A program made the position numbers and the translations under genes. A DNA stretch of 64,000 bases from Planococcus sp. APC 4015 (GTDB lineage Bacteria > Actinomycetota > Actinomycetes > Actinomycetales > Microbacteriaceae), in assembly GCA_030407505.1 (NCBI GenBank), contig JASDDH010000007.1:1-64000 (forward strand). The letters run 5' to 3'. The notes beneath the pieces were generated by a model, which saw nothing but the letters and a program-made list of their open reading frames with translations, did not search any database and had not been told where the DNA came from. Numbering within the stretch: the first letter of the stretch is position 1; each line of letters opens with the position of its first letter. Positions 24,209 to 34,900 of the stretch are shown in pieces.

Positions 24209-27091
24209 TCAGTTCTCCTCGGGGACGATCACGAGCAACGGTCGGGCGAGCCGCCGCGCAGGCAGCATCGTTCGTGCGATCTCGGCCTCTTCGCGGACGC
24301 GGCGGGTGCGTACGCGCAACTCTTCGATCTGGCGCTGCGATTCTGAGGCATCCACCCACTCCTGCACGCGATCGGACCACTCGCTTACGCGGCGACGCAC
24401 GTCTTGTGCCGCGGCCTCAGACGTCAGGCGCAGGTGCTCCTCGGCGGCGTCGACGGCCGTCGGGATCAGCTTCTGCAGGTCGTCGACGTCGGCCACGGGA
24501 GAGGGGTTGCTGCGGTCGTGCGTGACGCCGAGCTCGTCGAACGCCTCGGCGGCGTCGGGGAAGGGCTGCACCGACGTGCCGGAGACCGCGACCAGGTTCG
24601 TCGCGATGACCTGGCCACGCTCGTTCGTGAGTGACCCCAGGACAAGGACCGTCGGCGCGAACACATCACCACGCACGACGAACACCTCGTCGCGGCCGAG
24701 CCGAGCGAGGGTGCGGTCACCCGCCCAATCGAGCACCGGATGCAGCGGGCCGAGATAGTGCGCCTCGGGCCATAGCCCCTTCTGGTTCGAGCGGTCGTCG
24801 CGGGCGTCGTTGAGTGAGGATTGTGCTCGAGTAGGCGTGATCGCGAGCTTCATATCGTCGACGACCCGGCGGTCGGCGAGATAGGCCTGGGGGAGCACCG
24901 ACAGGCGTTGGCGGAGGTCGTCGGTGGGGCTGAGCTCCACGAGTCCGTAGCTGGCGTGCTCGCGCCATTCGACGCCCCCCGCGGCCTGCGATGCCGCGGG
25001 GGTCTCGAAGACCTCCTCCAGTGCCGCGGCGAGGTAGGCGGCATCCGAAGCGAACAGTCCCGTCGTGATGCGTTCCGATACCGTGACCTCTGCAGTGGTG
25101 TCTACCTGGTGGTCGGCGTCGTCCAGGATGAAGCTCAGCCACGGGTCGACGTCGTCCGCGACGATCCCGTCGGGGGTGGGGATGACGTCCTCGAGCGACT
25201 TGCCCTTCACGAGCGCGTCCTCGACGGCCTTCTCTTCGGCGGCCACGCTGTAGGTGCCCATGAGTGCGCCCGCGTCACCTAGTGCGCCGTGCGCCTCGTT
25301 CTCGCGCTTGACGAGCGCGGTGAGCACGCGCACGTCGCCTGCGAACTTGTCGTGGCTCGGGCGGAGCAGAAGCGTCGTGATCTGGGGCGCGTGGCGCTGC
25401 CCGTATCGGTCGATGCGGCCGTTGCGCTGCTCGATGCGGATGAGGCTCCACGGAATGTCGAAGTGGATGAGCTCGTGGCACTGGGTATGGAGGTTCACGC
25501 CCTCCGACGCGATGTCGCCGGTCACGAGGATGCGGATCGGGCTCGACGAGAGCTTGAATGACTCGACGACCTCCTGCTGTTTGACGTCATCCAGACCGCC
25601 ATGGAGGACGGCGACTTGATCGGGCTTCAAGCCGAGGTTCGCCTGGAGTTCGCTCTGCAGCCAGAGGAGGGTCGGGACTCGTTCGGAGAAGATGACCGCT
25701 CGCATCTCGGATGACTTCGAGACACCGATCCCCTTGAGATATGAAACCAGCTCGCCGAGCTTCGCGGAGGGTCTCGCGGCGCTGGACTCGGCGAGCGCCA
25801 GGAGGCGGTCGAGGGCGTCGCGTTCGCGCTGCTGCGCGTCGGTTCGCTCCTGGCCGAGCACCCGGATGCGGTTGCGGACTGACTCCCTCAGCGCGGGCGG
25901 GCTCGAAAGGTAGGCCTTCGCGAGTGTCCAGGGGAACAGGCCCTTGTTCTCGCCCGAATACGGGCTTGTTCCCGCAGTCGGGTACAGCCAGACGTCGGCG
26001 AGCTCCTGAGCCACGGCATCCTCTTCCGGCGATGCGTCTACGAGCAGATGCTGCAGCTCCTTGCGTTTCGCCCAGTCGTCGCCGACTTCGCGCGCGACTT
26101 CGGCGGAGTGACGGTGGCGACGCACGACGAGCCGATCGAGCGCGGTGCGATCGATGTCGCCGTCTGGGCCGACCGCTGTCGGCTCGAGTAGGCGGACCAG
26201 TTCGGCGAACGACTCCTTGCTCCCGTTGTGGGGAGTCGCCGACGCGAGGATGAGCGCCTCGGTGTTCGGAGCGAGCACGCGGGCGAGCGAGTTGTTCTGT
26301 GTGCCAGAACCGGTGAGGTTGTGCGACTCGTCGATGACGACGGCATCCCACTGATGCTTGCGGAGGTGGTTGAGGTAGCGGTCCTGTTTGAGGGTGTCCA
26401 TCGATACGATGACGCGCTTGTAGAGGCTGAACGGGTTGCGTGTGGCCGGGAGCTTCTGGCGGACGCGCTGGATGCCGACCGAGTCGAGGCGGACGAAGGG
26501 CAGGGCGAATCGCGTCCACATCTCGAACTGCATCTGCTCGAGAACGTGCTTGGGGGTGACGATGAGGATGCGCTCGCCGCGACCGCGGCGGACGAGCTCG
26601 GAGAGGATCATTCCGATCTCGATCGTCTTGCCGAGGCCGACCGTGTCGGCGAGGAGGATGCGGGGGCGGAGGTTGTCGTTGCTGAGCGCCTTGCGGACGG
26701 CCGAGCGCTGATAACCGAGGGCGTCGGTGAGCATCTGCGTCGAGACCGAGAGACGGCCCTCGCCGAGCGGGATAGGCGTCTTGCGAAGAGTGGACTCGAG
26801 CCACAGCCGCGAGCGACGGTACTTGGGGGAGTCGTCGGCGCGGACCTTCGTCTTACGGGGGTCGTACGGGACGATCTCGTCGAGGTGCTCGTAGAACGCG
26901 GCGCGCGTGTCGCGGACGAGTTCCGAGAGGCCCGTGACCTCGATGAGGAGACCGTCTTGGGTCGGCGAGGCGTTGGTGACGAGCCAATCGGCGTCGCGGA
27001 CGCGGACGAGGGAGCCCGGGGCGACGTTGAGGAGCGAGGGTGGGGGTGCTGTCATTGTCAATGTCTCAGCTCCCTGTACGACGTCGCGCAC
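24209..27091 (-). CDS. drmD: SNF2-family helicase (DISARM DrmD-like)
   Basis: 960 residues. GTG 27091 was chosen because AAGGAGG lies 7 nt upstream (27099-27105); an ATG at 27055 (MTAPPPSLLNVAPG) is the alternative. SNF2/HepA-type motifs are complete: LLADTVGLGKTIEIGMIL (Lys155), VVIDESHNL (Asp254, DESH), LILASATPHNG, GDIASEGVNLHTQCHELIHF and QRNGRIDRYGQ. The C-terminus has a charged coiled-coil-like stretch (SDRVQEWVDASESQRQIEEL). First gene of the leftward operon; with the adenine methylase after it, the pair matches the drmD-drmMI pair of class 1 DISARM. Confidence 0.88.
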   Translation of the reverse strand: MRDVVQGAETLTMTAPPPSLLNVAPGSLVRVRDADWLVTNASPTQDGLLIEVTGLSELVRDTRAAFYEHLDEIVPYDPRKTKVRADDSPKYRRSRLWLESTLRKTPIPLGEGRLSVSTQMLTDALGYQRSAVRKALSNDNLRPRILLADTVGLGKTIEIGMILSELVRRGRGERILIVTPKHVLEQMQFEMWTRFALPFVRLDSVGIQRVRQKLPATRNPFSLYKRVIVSMDTLKQDRYLNHLRKHQWDAVVIDESHNLTGSGTQNNSLARVLAPNTEALILASATPHNGSKESFAELVRLLEPTAVGPDGDIDRTALDRLVVRRHRHSAEVAREVGDDWAKRKELQHLLVDASPEEDAVAQELADVWLYPTAGTSPYSGENKGLFPWTLAKAYLSSPPALRESVRNRIRVLGQERTDAQQRERDALDRLLALAESSAARPSAKLGELVSYLKGIGVSKSSEMRAVIFSERVPTLLWLQSELQANLGLKPDQVAVLHGGLDDVKQQEVVESFKLSSSPIRILVTGDIASEGVNLHTQCHELIHFDIPWSLIRIEQRNGRIDRYGQRHAPQITTLLLRPSHDKFAGDVRVLTALVKRENEAHGALGDAGALMGTYSVAAEEKAVEDALVKGKSLEDVIPTPDGIVADDVDPWLSFILDDADHQVDTTAEVTVSERITTGLFASDAAYLAAALEEVFETPAASQAAGGVEWREHASYGLVELSPTDDLRQRLSVLPQAYLADRRVVDDMKLAITPTRAQSSLNDARDDRSNQKGLWPEAHYLGPLHPVLDWAGDRTLARLGRDEVFVVRGDVFAPTVLVLGSLTNERGQVIATNLVAVSGTSVQPFPDAAEAFDELGVTHDRSNPSPVADVDDLQKLIPTAVDAAEEHLRLTSEAAAQDVRRRVSEWSDRVQEWVDASESQRQIEELRVRTRRVREEAEIARTMLPARRLARPLLVIVPEEN

Positions 27092-27314
27092 GCCGCAACC
27101 TCCTTGTCGTCATCGTAACCACTTCGAGTTGGAGAAGAGATTTATCCCAAGGAATAGATGAGAACGCTCTCACTATTCTCGTATGCTCGCGAATGGATAT
27201 GTTCGGCGTCTGAGCATCGATGTCCGAGGGGGTCCGTAACGTCGGTCGGCTGGGCTGAAGAGCTCGGCGCGGGAGGTGAGACGCCCGCATTCGATGTGGG
27301 GAGAGATACCGAGA
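27092..27314. promoter_or_regulatory. Divergent promoter region of the two defence operons
   Basis: 223 bp separate the starts of the leftward (27091) and rightward (27315) operons, so both must be transcribed from here. It holds AAGGAGG for the leftward gene and GGGGAGAG for the rightward gene. The stretch 27120-27200 is markedly A/T-richer than its surroundings, as expected of a promoter, with TTGGAG at 27129-27134 a weak -35 candidate. I see no convincing repeat operator and no regulator gene nearby. Confidence 0.5.
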
Positions 27315-30300
27315 ATGAGCTGGCCGGAGCTTGTGGAGCCTGCTTTGCAGGAATATGTGTACACACAGCAGGGCGCCGCCCTCGCGGCGTACGAGAGCGA
27401 TCCTGATCTGATCGAAGAACACGTTCGTCAGGAGGACAGCTACCGTGTGGGGGGATACGGGACCCGTCAGGTGAGCGAGCTGCTCCAGAACGCAGTCGAC
27501 GCGCTTTCTGAGGGCGGTGAGCCGGGTCGGGTCGAGTTCAGAATCGCCGACGGCGCACTGTACTGCGCGAATGGCGGTGCGCCGTTCGGACGCAAGGGAC
27601 TTCGCGCGGTCACTCACGCCTTCCTCTCCGGAAAGCGAGAGGACGAGATCGGGAGATTCGGACTCGGCTTCAAGTCGGTCCTAGGAATCACTTCACATCC
27701 ACAGGTGTTCAGCCGGTCGGTCAGCTTCGAGTTCAACCCGGATCGAACTCGGGAGCTGTTGAGCGACATTCCTGCTCCCGGTGGGCGTCTGCCGTTGCTT
27801 CGCGTGCCCAGCCTTCTGGATCCGAAGTCGGATGCCGCGCAAGATCCGCACCTCGCCGAGCTGATGGAATGGGCCACGACAGTCGTGAAGCTCCCGTTGC
27901 AACGGGAGGGCGCCAGGATCCGCGCTGAGCTGACGACCGGATTCCGAGCCGAGTCGCTCGTGTTCCTGAACGCGATCAGCGAGTTCGTCGTCTCGGCCGC
28001 GCAAGCGGACGGAACGCTGACGCGAGCCGTCTACGGAAGGGAGCCGGCGGAGGACGGGCGGACGATCACACTGCGACTGCCGGACGGCTCAGCGGTCGAA
28101 TGGCTCTACGCGGAGCGCTCGCATGAGCCGAGCGAAGCCGTCGCCGCGTCGCTACCGGAGACAGCACGCCGCAAGTCGATGACGGTTTCCTACGCGGTGA
28201 ATCCGCTGAAGCGTTTCGAGAACGGGCAGTTGTGGGCGTGGTTCCCGCTTCAAGACAAGACTACGGCCGGTGGCCTGTTCAACGCTCCCTGGCAGGTCAA
28301 CGATGACCGAACGACACTCCTCCTCGATTCGACGTTGAACCGCGAGCTCCTCGACATCTCGACGGAGTTGTTCCTCGACGTCGTGACGCGCGCATCGGTC
28401 GCTGGTGACCCGGCGGCCCACCTGGATCTCTTCCCGGCACGTGGTCGTGAAGTCCGGAGCCCGGCGGATCGCTACTTGTCCAGCTCGATCCCCGCCGCCG
28501 CGCGGAACAGACCGATGATCCCCGACTTGACCGGCACCCTGCGTTCCCCGAACGAGATCCCGGCTCTTCCCGACCTCGAGACATATCGACTCTCGGCGGG
28601 CGCTGTAGAAGTCTGGGCGCGCGCGACGGAGCGCACGGACCTGCCACACCCGAGTTGCTTCTCAACAGACACGCGGCTGACAAGGCTTCGCGGGCTCCTC
28701 ATCGGTGACGAGGCCCGACCTCGACCCGCGATCGCCCTCGCGGAATGGGTGAGTGCGGCTGCAGGAGTCGGTGACGTCACGGGGCTTCGGGCGGCCCTTC
28801 GTCTCGTCACCGAGCTGCGCGGGACCCGAGGAGTCGAGTCCCTACTCGACGACCTCAAGCTCGTACCCACCAGTCGAGGACGCCGCGCCTCCATCAACGA
28901 TCGCAGGTCGGTTCTCCTCCCCGTCGTCGGTGAACCCGCGCCGGAAGGGGTGGAGTACATCCATGCCGAGGTCGCGAAGGACGAGGATTGCCGCCGCATG
29001 CTCCTGGGCCTCGGATTCCACGAGGTGTCTCACGACGAAATCGTCATCGCCGTCGCCAGCACTCTCACCGGGGCCTCGGACGAGTCGGCATGGGAGTCGT
29101 TCTGGCACACTGCGCGGGCCGCGACGCTCGCGGCAGCCGAAAAGGCTGTCGATTCGATTCGATCGCGCCGAGTGGCTCTCAAGGTGCTCACGCAAGGTGG
29201 CGCCTGGCGAAACGCGGACGAGGTCTTCGCGGACGTACCGATCGCGGTGGGCCTCGCGCTCCGACATGCGGACCTTGAGGTGGTACCGAACGTCGCTCTC
29301 CTTCGTGCAGCCGGCTGCCTGACCGGGCCACGAATCGATGTCATCGCATCGGACGAAGGACTCTTCGCGGAGTATCTCGATCACGTCTACTCGAGGGCAC
29401 GCAAAGAGCTGAGCGCGCGTCGTGTCGCTGTAGGGCGGGCCGATGTCGAGCGAGTGCTCGAAGACCAGCGAGGGGCTGGACCGGTTTCACTCCTCGCGGA
29501 GATCACTGACGATCAGGACCGGACAAAATGGTCTGATGAGGTGGTGCGCTTACTGAGGCGGCACGAGGTTGCGATCGACATCCCGCTCCCCGGTCGAATG
29601 GGAAGCCACACGATGGTCGTCCAGCCTCTCGAAACGTGGGCGCTCACCGCGTATGGGATGCTCACCACGACCAAGGGAGCACGCCGGCCATCCGAGTTGG
29701 TCGGTCCGGGATTGCGTCGATTCGGATCCTTCCTGCCGGTCGCGACGATGGAAGTCGCACGCCCGTTCCGCGCGCCGGAGGAACTGCGCGCGGTTTCTGA
29801 TTCGTCGCTGTTGGAGTTCCTCGGCGAAGTCGACTATCCGGCGTTCGACAAAGGGCCATTTGCAGAGCTCCTCAACGAATGTGCCGGTCGGGCCAGTATC
29901 GCGCGCCCCGAGCTCATCCCAGCGATCCGGGGCGGTCGGGTCGTCGCCGTCCCAGCGAGGGAAGTCGTCGTAGCCGACCCTGACGAGGTGGAGCTCGTCG
30001 AACAAATGGGTTGGTCATACATCCCATCCCACGACGGCACCGCGGTGATCGAACGATGGGGACTCGATACCGCACAGGTGGCACTTGCCAAGACGATAGA
30101 TGCCGTCGGAGTCGGATCTCCGATCGCGCTCGACGAGCTGCATCCGAGCTTGCGAAGTATCGTCGCCAAGCGGACGGCTGGGGTTGCGGTAGCACCCGCA
30201 GAGGCGCTGTTCCAAGTTGTGAGTGGAGGCCCGCGCGGCTCGTTGCGTACTCGAGTCGAGAGCACGCTGCGCGAGGACGGAACCGTGCTGGTCGATGAGT

Positions 30301-31976
30301 CGCTCGATGAATCCGCGAGACTGTCAGCGATCTCCCGGGAGCTGGACCTAGGTCTTTCCAGGTACGACGTCGAGAAGGTGCTCGTCGCCGACGACGAGTT
30401 GCGGCGTAGCGAGGTGCTTGCACGGGCGGTAGCGGCGAAATCCCACGCGGATCGACTACTGGTTCTGGTCGGTGTGGACGTCCTCAAGAAAGAACTCCCC
30501 AGAGGTCTGCTTGAGGCTGTCACGACTAGCGCAGGAGAGCAATCTGATCGCCAGATCGCAGAATTGTTCCTTCGTGCCCAGGGCAGCGATTCGGTGCGCG
30601 TCCTCCGCGACTACCTCAAAGACGCGGGGATCCTGGTCCCACGAGCGTGGGATGGCTCGGACCAAGCGCAGGCGCTGGTGAAGCGACTGGGCTTCTCAAC
30701 ATCGTTCGCCGGTGAACGAGAGGTGAAGCCCCCGAGAGTCACCCAGGTGCAAGGAAAGATCACGCTCAACGAGCTCCATGGATTCCAACGAGACCTCGCG
30801 GTCCAGATCCGTGATCTTGCCCTTGCTTCGGATCCTGAGCGCAACGGTCACGCTTCGCGGGGGCTGCTCTACTTGCCGACAGGGGCAGGGAAGACCCGCG
30901 TCACCGCCGAGGCGATCCTCACGATGTTGCGCGACGGCGAGCTCGAATCGCCGGTGGTTTGGGTGGCGCAGAGTCAGGAACTCTGTGAACAGGCAATCCA
31001 GACTTTCGCCGAGGTGTGGCGATGGCTCGGCGATGAGCGGCCCATTGATCTCAGTCGCTTCTGGTCGGGCTACGAACTCGACGAGTCGAATGAAGAGCTG
31101 CAGGTGGTCGTCGCCATCGACGATACGCTCGACAGCCGCTTGGGTGAGGCGACATACAGCTGGATGACTGACGAGGCCTCGTTGGTCGTCATCGACGAGG
31201 CGCACACTGCGGGAGACTCACCGACATACACCCGTATCCTGCGCCACTTCGGACTGACCGCAAGCCAGACCGCGCGGCCCCTTCTCGGGTTGACTGCGAC
31301 GCCCTTCAAAGGGCGCAACGACGTGATCAACGAGCAGTTCGCGAACCGCTTCGGAAAGAAGAGGTTGAACGCGCTCGATGTGGATGACCCCATCTCGGAG
31401 CTTCGAAATCTCCGCGTTCTCGCAGAGATCGACCATGAAGTCCTCGCAGGTCTTTCGTATGAGATGGACGACCAAGGTCGCCAGATGCGCGAGGTGTCCA
31501 AAGCGATGCTCGATCGGATCGGCTCAGACATCGCGAGGACTCAGCTGGTCGTCGATCACATCGCCGCCCTGCCCGAGGACTGGCCAGTGCTCGTCTTCAC
31601 CCCGACAGTCGCAGCAGCGCACACGACGGCGGCGCTGCTCCAACTTCGCGGCATCGAGTCGGACGCTGTCGACGGCAGTATGCGTCGCCAAGAGCGGCGA
31701 AGAGTGATCGAGCGGTTCAAGGGTGGCGGCTCGCGTGTACTCGTCAATTGTGATCTCCTGACCCAGGGATTCGACGCGCCGCGCGTTCGCGCGCTCTATA
31801 TAGCGCGACCCACATTCGCCCCGAATCGATACATCCAGATGGTCGGGCGAGGACTTCGCGGCCCGGCCAACGGAGGCACTGACCGTTGCCTGGTCGTCAA
31901 CGTCGCCGACACCTTCGAGCAGTTCGGTGAACAGCTCGCGTACAACGAATTCGACTACCTCTGGAGCAAGAAATGA
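27315..31976 (+). CDS. Sacsin/Hsp90-type ATPase fused to SF2 DEAH helicase
   Basis: 1553 residues; the ATG (MSWPELVEPALQEYVYTQQ) has GGGGAGAG at good spacing. The N-terminus is a GHKL ATPase of the sacsin type: SELLQNAVDAL (metal-binding Asn59) and GRFGLGFKSVLGI (~112-125). A ~900-residue middle part has no recognised domain. The C-terminus is an SF2 helicase: LPTGAGKTRVTAEAI (Lys1193), VVIDEAHTAGDSP (Asp1294, DEAH), LLGLTATPFKG, VLVNCDLLTQGFDAP and YIQMVGRGLRG. Such proteins may sense nucleic-acid or protein assemblies through the ATPase and remodel DNA with the helicase; this role is inferred. First gene of the rightward operon, overlapping drmA by 4 bp. Confidence 0.88.
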   Translation: MSWPELVEPALQEYVYTQQGAALAAYESDPDLIEEHVRQEDSYRVGGYGTRQVSELLQNAVDALSEGGEPGRVEFRIADGALYCANGGAPFGRKGLRAVTHAFLSGKREDEIGRFGLGFKSVLGITSHPQVFSRSVSFEFNPDRTRELLSDIPAPGGRLPLLRVPSLLDPKSDAAQDPHLAELMEWATTVVKLPLQREGARIRAELTTGFRAESLVFLNAISEFVVSAAQADGTLTRAVYGREPAEDGRTITLRLPDGSAVEWLYAERSHEPSEAVAASLPETARRKSMTVSYAVNPLKRFENGQLWAWFPLQDKTTAGGLFNAPWQVNDDRTTLLLDSTLNRELLDISTELFLDVVTRASVAGDPAAHLDLFPARGREVRSPADRYLSSSIPAAARNRPMIPDLTGTLRSPNEIPALPDLETYRLSAGAVEVWARATERTDLPHPSCFSTDTRLTRLRGLLIGDEARPRPAIALAEWVSAAAGVGDVTGLRAALRLVTELRGTRGVESLLDDLKLVPTSRGRRASINDRRSVLLPVVGEPAPEGVEYIHAEVAKDEDCRRMLLGLGFHEVSHDEIVIAVASTLTGASDESAWESFWHTARAATLAAAEKAVDSIRSRRVALKVLTQGGAWRNADEVFADVPIAVGLALRHADLEVVPNVALLRAAGCLTGPRIDVIASDEGLFAEYLDHVYSRARKELSARRVAVGRADVERVLEDQRGAGPVSLLAEITDDQDRTKWSDEVVRLLRRHEVAIDIPLPGRMGSHTMVVQPLETWALTAYGMLTTTKGARRPSELVGPGLRRFGSFLPVATMEVARPFRAPEELRAVSDSSLLEFLGEVDYPAFDKGPFAELLNECAGRASIARPELIPAIRGGRVVAVPAREVVVADPDEVELVEQMGWSYIPSHDGTAVIERWGLDTAQVALAKTIDAVGVGSPIALDELHPSLRSIVAKRTAGVAVAPAEALFQVVSGGPRGSLRTRVESTLREDGTVLVDESLDESARLSAISRELDLGLSRYDVEKVLVADDELRRSEVLARAVAAKSHADRLLVLVGVDVLKKELPRGLLEAVTTSAGEQSDRQIAELFLRAQGSDSVRVLRDYLKDAGILVPRAWDGSDQAQALVKRLGFSTSFAGEREVKPPRVTQVQGKITLNELHGFQRDLAVQIRDLALASDPERNGHASRGLLYLPTGAGKTRVTAEAILTMLRDGELESPVVWVAQSQELCEQAIQTFAEVWRWLGDERPIDLSRFWSGYELDESNEELQVVVAIDDTLDSRLGEATYSWMTDEASLVVIDEAHTAGDSPTYTRILRHFGLTASQTARPLLGLTATPFKGRNDVINEQFANRFGKKRLNALDVDDPISELRNLRVLAEIDHEVLAGLSYEMDDQGRQMREVSKAMLDRIGSDIARTQLVVDHIAALPEDWPVLVFTPTVAAAHTTAALLQLRGIESDAVDGSMRRQERRRVIERFKGGGSRVLVNCDLLTQGFDAPRVRALYIARPTFAPNRYIQMVGRGLRGPANGGTDRCLVVNVADTFEQFGEQLAYNEFDYLWSKK

Positions 31977-34900
31977 CCGATGCGATCGACACCCCTTCGC
32001 CGCTGATCACCGATCTGAGAGAAGGTCGGGACGCGGTCACCGGCGAGCTCCGCCGACGCTGGTTGGGCCCGCTGGGAGGCGCGGATGAGATCCTCGAACG
32101 CAATCCCGTCTACGCGTATCTGGTCGGGACGTTGTATCCCGTCGAGGTCGGGGCGGCAGCGCCCGTGACCGACGAGACCGTCGAAGAAGTCGACGGCGAG
32201 GACACGGGGTCACCTGTCGATGCGCCCGCCGATGACGATGAGGGCGTCGATCTGGGAGCGGGCGACACAGACGATGAAGACCTCGGCGTCAACATCACAG
32301 GCGCATTCGGATGGGCACCCCAATCGATGGGCATGTCCTTCGTGCATTCAGGCGCCGTCATCAGCGTCGATCTGAGTGCGGGCACCTATTCGAAGGTGGA
32401 AGGCGACGACGACCATTGGCTTCGGGCAGCGCTCTCTGTGCGCGAAATGGTGGACGTCACCGCGAGTGGCGGACGAGATGTGCTCGGCGGCCGCGCGCGT
32501 CTCTCGTGGCGATCCAGACTGCACGACGGGAAGCGTCTCACCACTGTCTCGCTGTCGAACGCAGCCCACGTCGTCGCGGGCGAAGCCAAAAAGCATCCCG
32601 ATCTCTGCCTGTTCCAGGCCCAGATGTCCTGCACTGACGACGGCGGTCTCTCTCCGTATCCCCAAGGGCACGTGTACGCGTCCGCCGAAGACCGTGAGCT
32701 GGCGTTCCGGTACCGGAACAAGCCCGCGTACGCCATAGGGCACGGCGTCGCCGTAGATTGGTCACCCGCCGTGAGGCCGTCGACCGTCACGACCACCGTC
32801 CTACCCGAAGTCGAGGTCGCAGCCATCCGTGCGAAGGCTGGCGCGGGCGAGGTCTACAGCATGCGCTGGCTCGCCTCGGACACCCTCACCGCTGAACAGT
32901 ATGTGGAAGCCCTCAGAGCGGTGGTGCGTGACTACCGGACCTGGATCGAGACGCAGCGCTCAGAGGCCGAGGCCGTCTCGGACCGATTCGAAGCCGTGGC
33001 GGCCGACATCGTGGCGCGTCAGGACCGAGCTGCGACGAGGATCGAAGAGGGACTCGCCCTGTTGATTTCGGATCCTGTCATCCTCGCCTCGTTCCGCATG
33101 GCCAACACCGCGATGCGCTGGCAGATGCTGCGTCAGCTCAAGACCGTCGCTCCCGATGTGCGATACGGAGCGACGCTGGACTCCGATCACGGAGCCGCGG
33201 AGCCGCGATGGCGACCGTTCCAGCTCGCCTTCATCCTGGGCGCACTCGCATCCACGGTCGATGACGAGCACCCTGACCGTGAGCTCGTCGATCTCATCTG
33301 GTTCCCGACGGGCGGCGGCAAGACCGAGGCCTATCTCGGTCTTGCGGCAGTCGAGATGATCAGGCGTCGACTCGTTCGCGGGATACGTGGCGGGGGGCTC
33401 GCCGTGCTCACCCGATACACGATGCGGCTGCTCACCGCCCAGCAGTTCCAGCGCGCCGCGACCCTGATCTGCGCGCTGGAGCTCATGCGTTCCGACGATG
33501 GACGTCTCGACGAATCGCCTGACTTCTCGATCGGTCTCTGGCTCGGGAACTCGACCACTCCCGGCACCTACAAGCAGGCGGAGAAAGAGTGGAAGCAGGT
33601 CCGCTCGCAGAACCGCCCCGAAAATCCGTTCCAGCTGCTCGAATGTCCGTGGTGTCGACACCCCATGATGCCACCGCGATACACCTCGAAGGATGGTGCG
33701 TACGGCATCCGCGCTTCTTCTCATTCGTTCGAGTTCTTCTGCCCGAACGACGAGTGCCCTTTCCGCCACGAGCTTCCCGTGCAGGTCGTCGACGAGGGGT
33801 TGTACGAGAATCCGCCGACGATGCTCGTCGCGACCGTAGACAAGCTCGCGCGACTTGCATGGATCTCCCAGGGTGCGAAACTCTTCGGGACGAATGGGGT
33901 CGTCGACTCGCCGTCGCTCGTCATCCAAGACGAGTTGCACCTGCTCTCGGGTCCGCTGGGAACCATCGTCGGGGTGTACGAGGCAGCCATCGGTGCGCTT
34001 CTCAGCTGGAAGGGGTCGTCGCCGAAGACTGTGGCCTCGACGGCGACGACCCGCGCTTCCCGCGAACAGGTGCGGGAGCTCATGTCGAAGGAGGTCGAGT
34101 CGTTTCCGCCGTCCGGACTCGACTCAGACGACAACTATTTCTCGGAGCCTGATCCGGAGTCTCCTGGCCGTCGATACATGGGCGTGATGCCCCAGGCACA
34201 CACCCCGTCATGGGCCGTCGGCCAACTCTCGGCCGAGATGATCAACGCTCCGACAGCGGTCGGACTGGGGGGTGCGGCCGAGGACGCTTACTGGACGCTC
34301 GTCGTCTACCACAACAGTCTGCGAGAGCTGGGTCGCACCGTGACGATCCTCCGTGACGACGTGCCGTCGAACCTGGTGCGTCGTGCGAAAGCCGAAGGTG
34401 CTGCTCGGTCGCTCGGTTCGGACGGAGTGCATGAGCTGAACGGCAACGTCGACTCGAGCGAGCTCATCGCGCTCCTGCAACGACTCGAGAAGGGACCGGA
34501 TGACTCCCAGGTGATCGACGCGCTGGCGACCACGAACATCATGTCTGTGGGCATCGACGTCGCGAGGCTGGGCCTGATGCTCGTCAACGGCCACACGAAG
34601 ACGACCGCAGAGTACATCCAGGCGACATCCCGTGTCGGTAGAGGCAAGACTCCGGGTCTCGTCGTGACGATGTTCCGGTCGGGCAAACCTCGGGATCGAT
34701 CCGTCTTCGAATCGTTCGGGACCTATCACCAGGCTTATTACCGGTTCGTCGAACCCTCCAGCGTCGCGCCGTGGTCGCCGCAGGCTCGTCGGCGAGCACT
34801 CCGTGCGGCACTCGTCATCCTCGTCCGGCACGGAGCCAACTTGCGGGACAACGCGGACGCAGCGCTGTTCGATCCGGATTCCGCAGGAGTCAAGAAGGCT

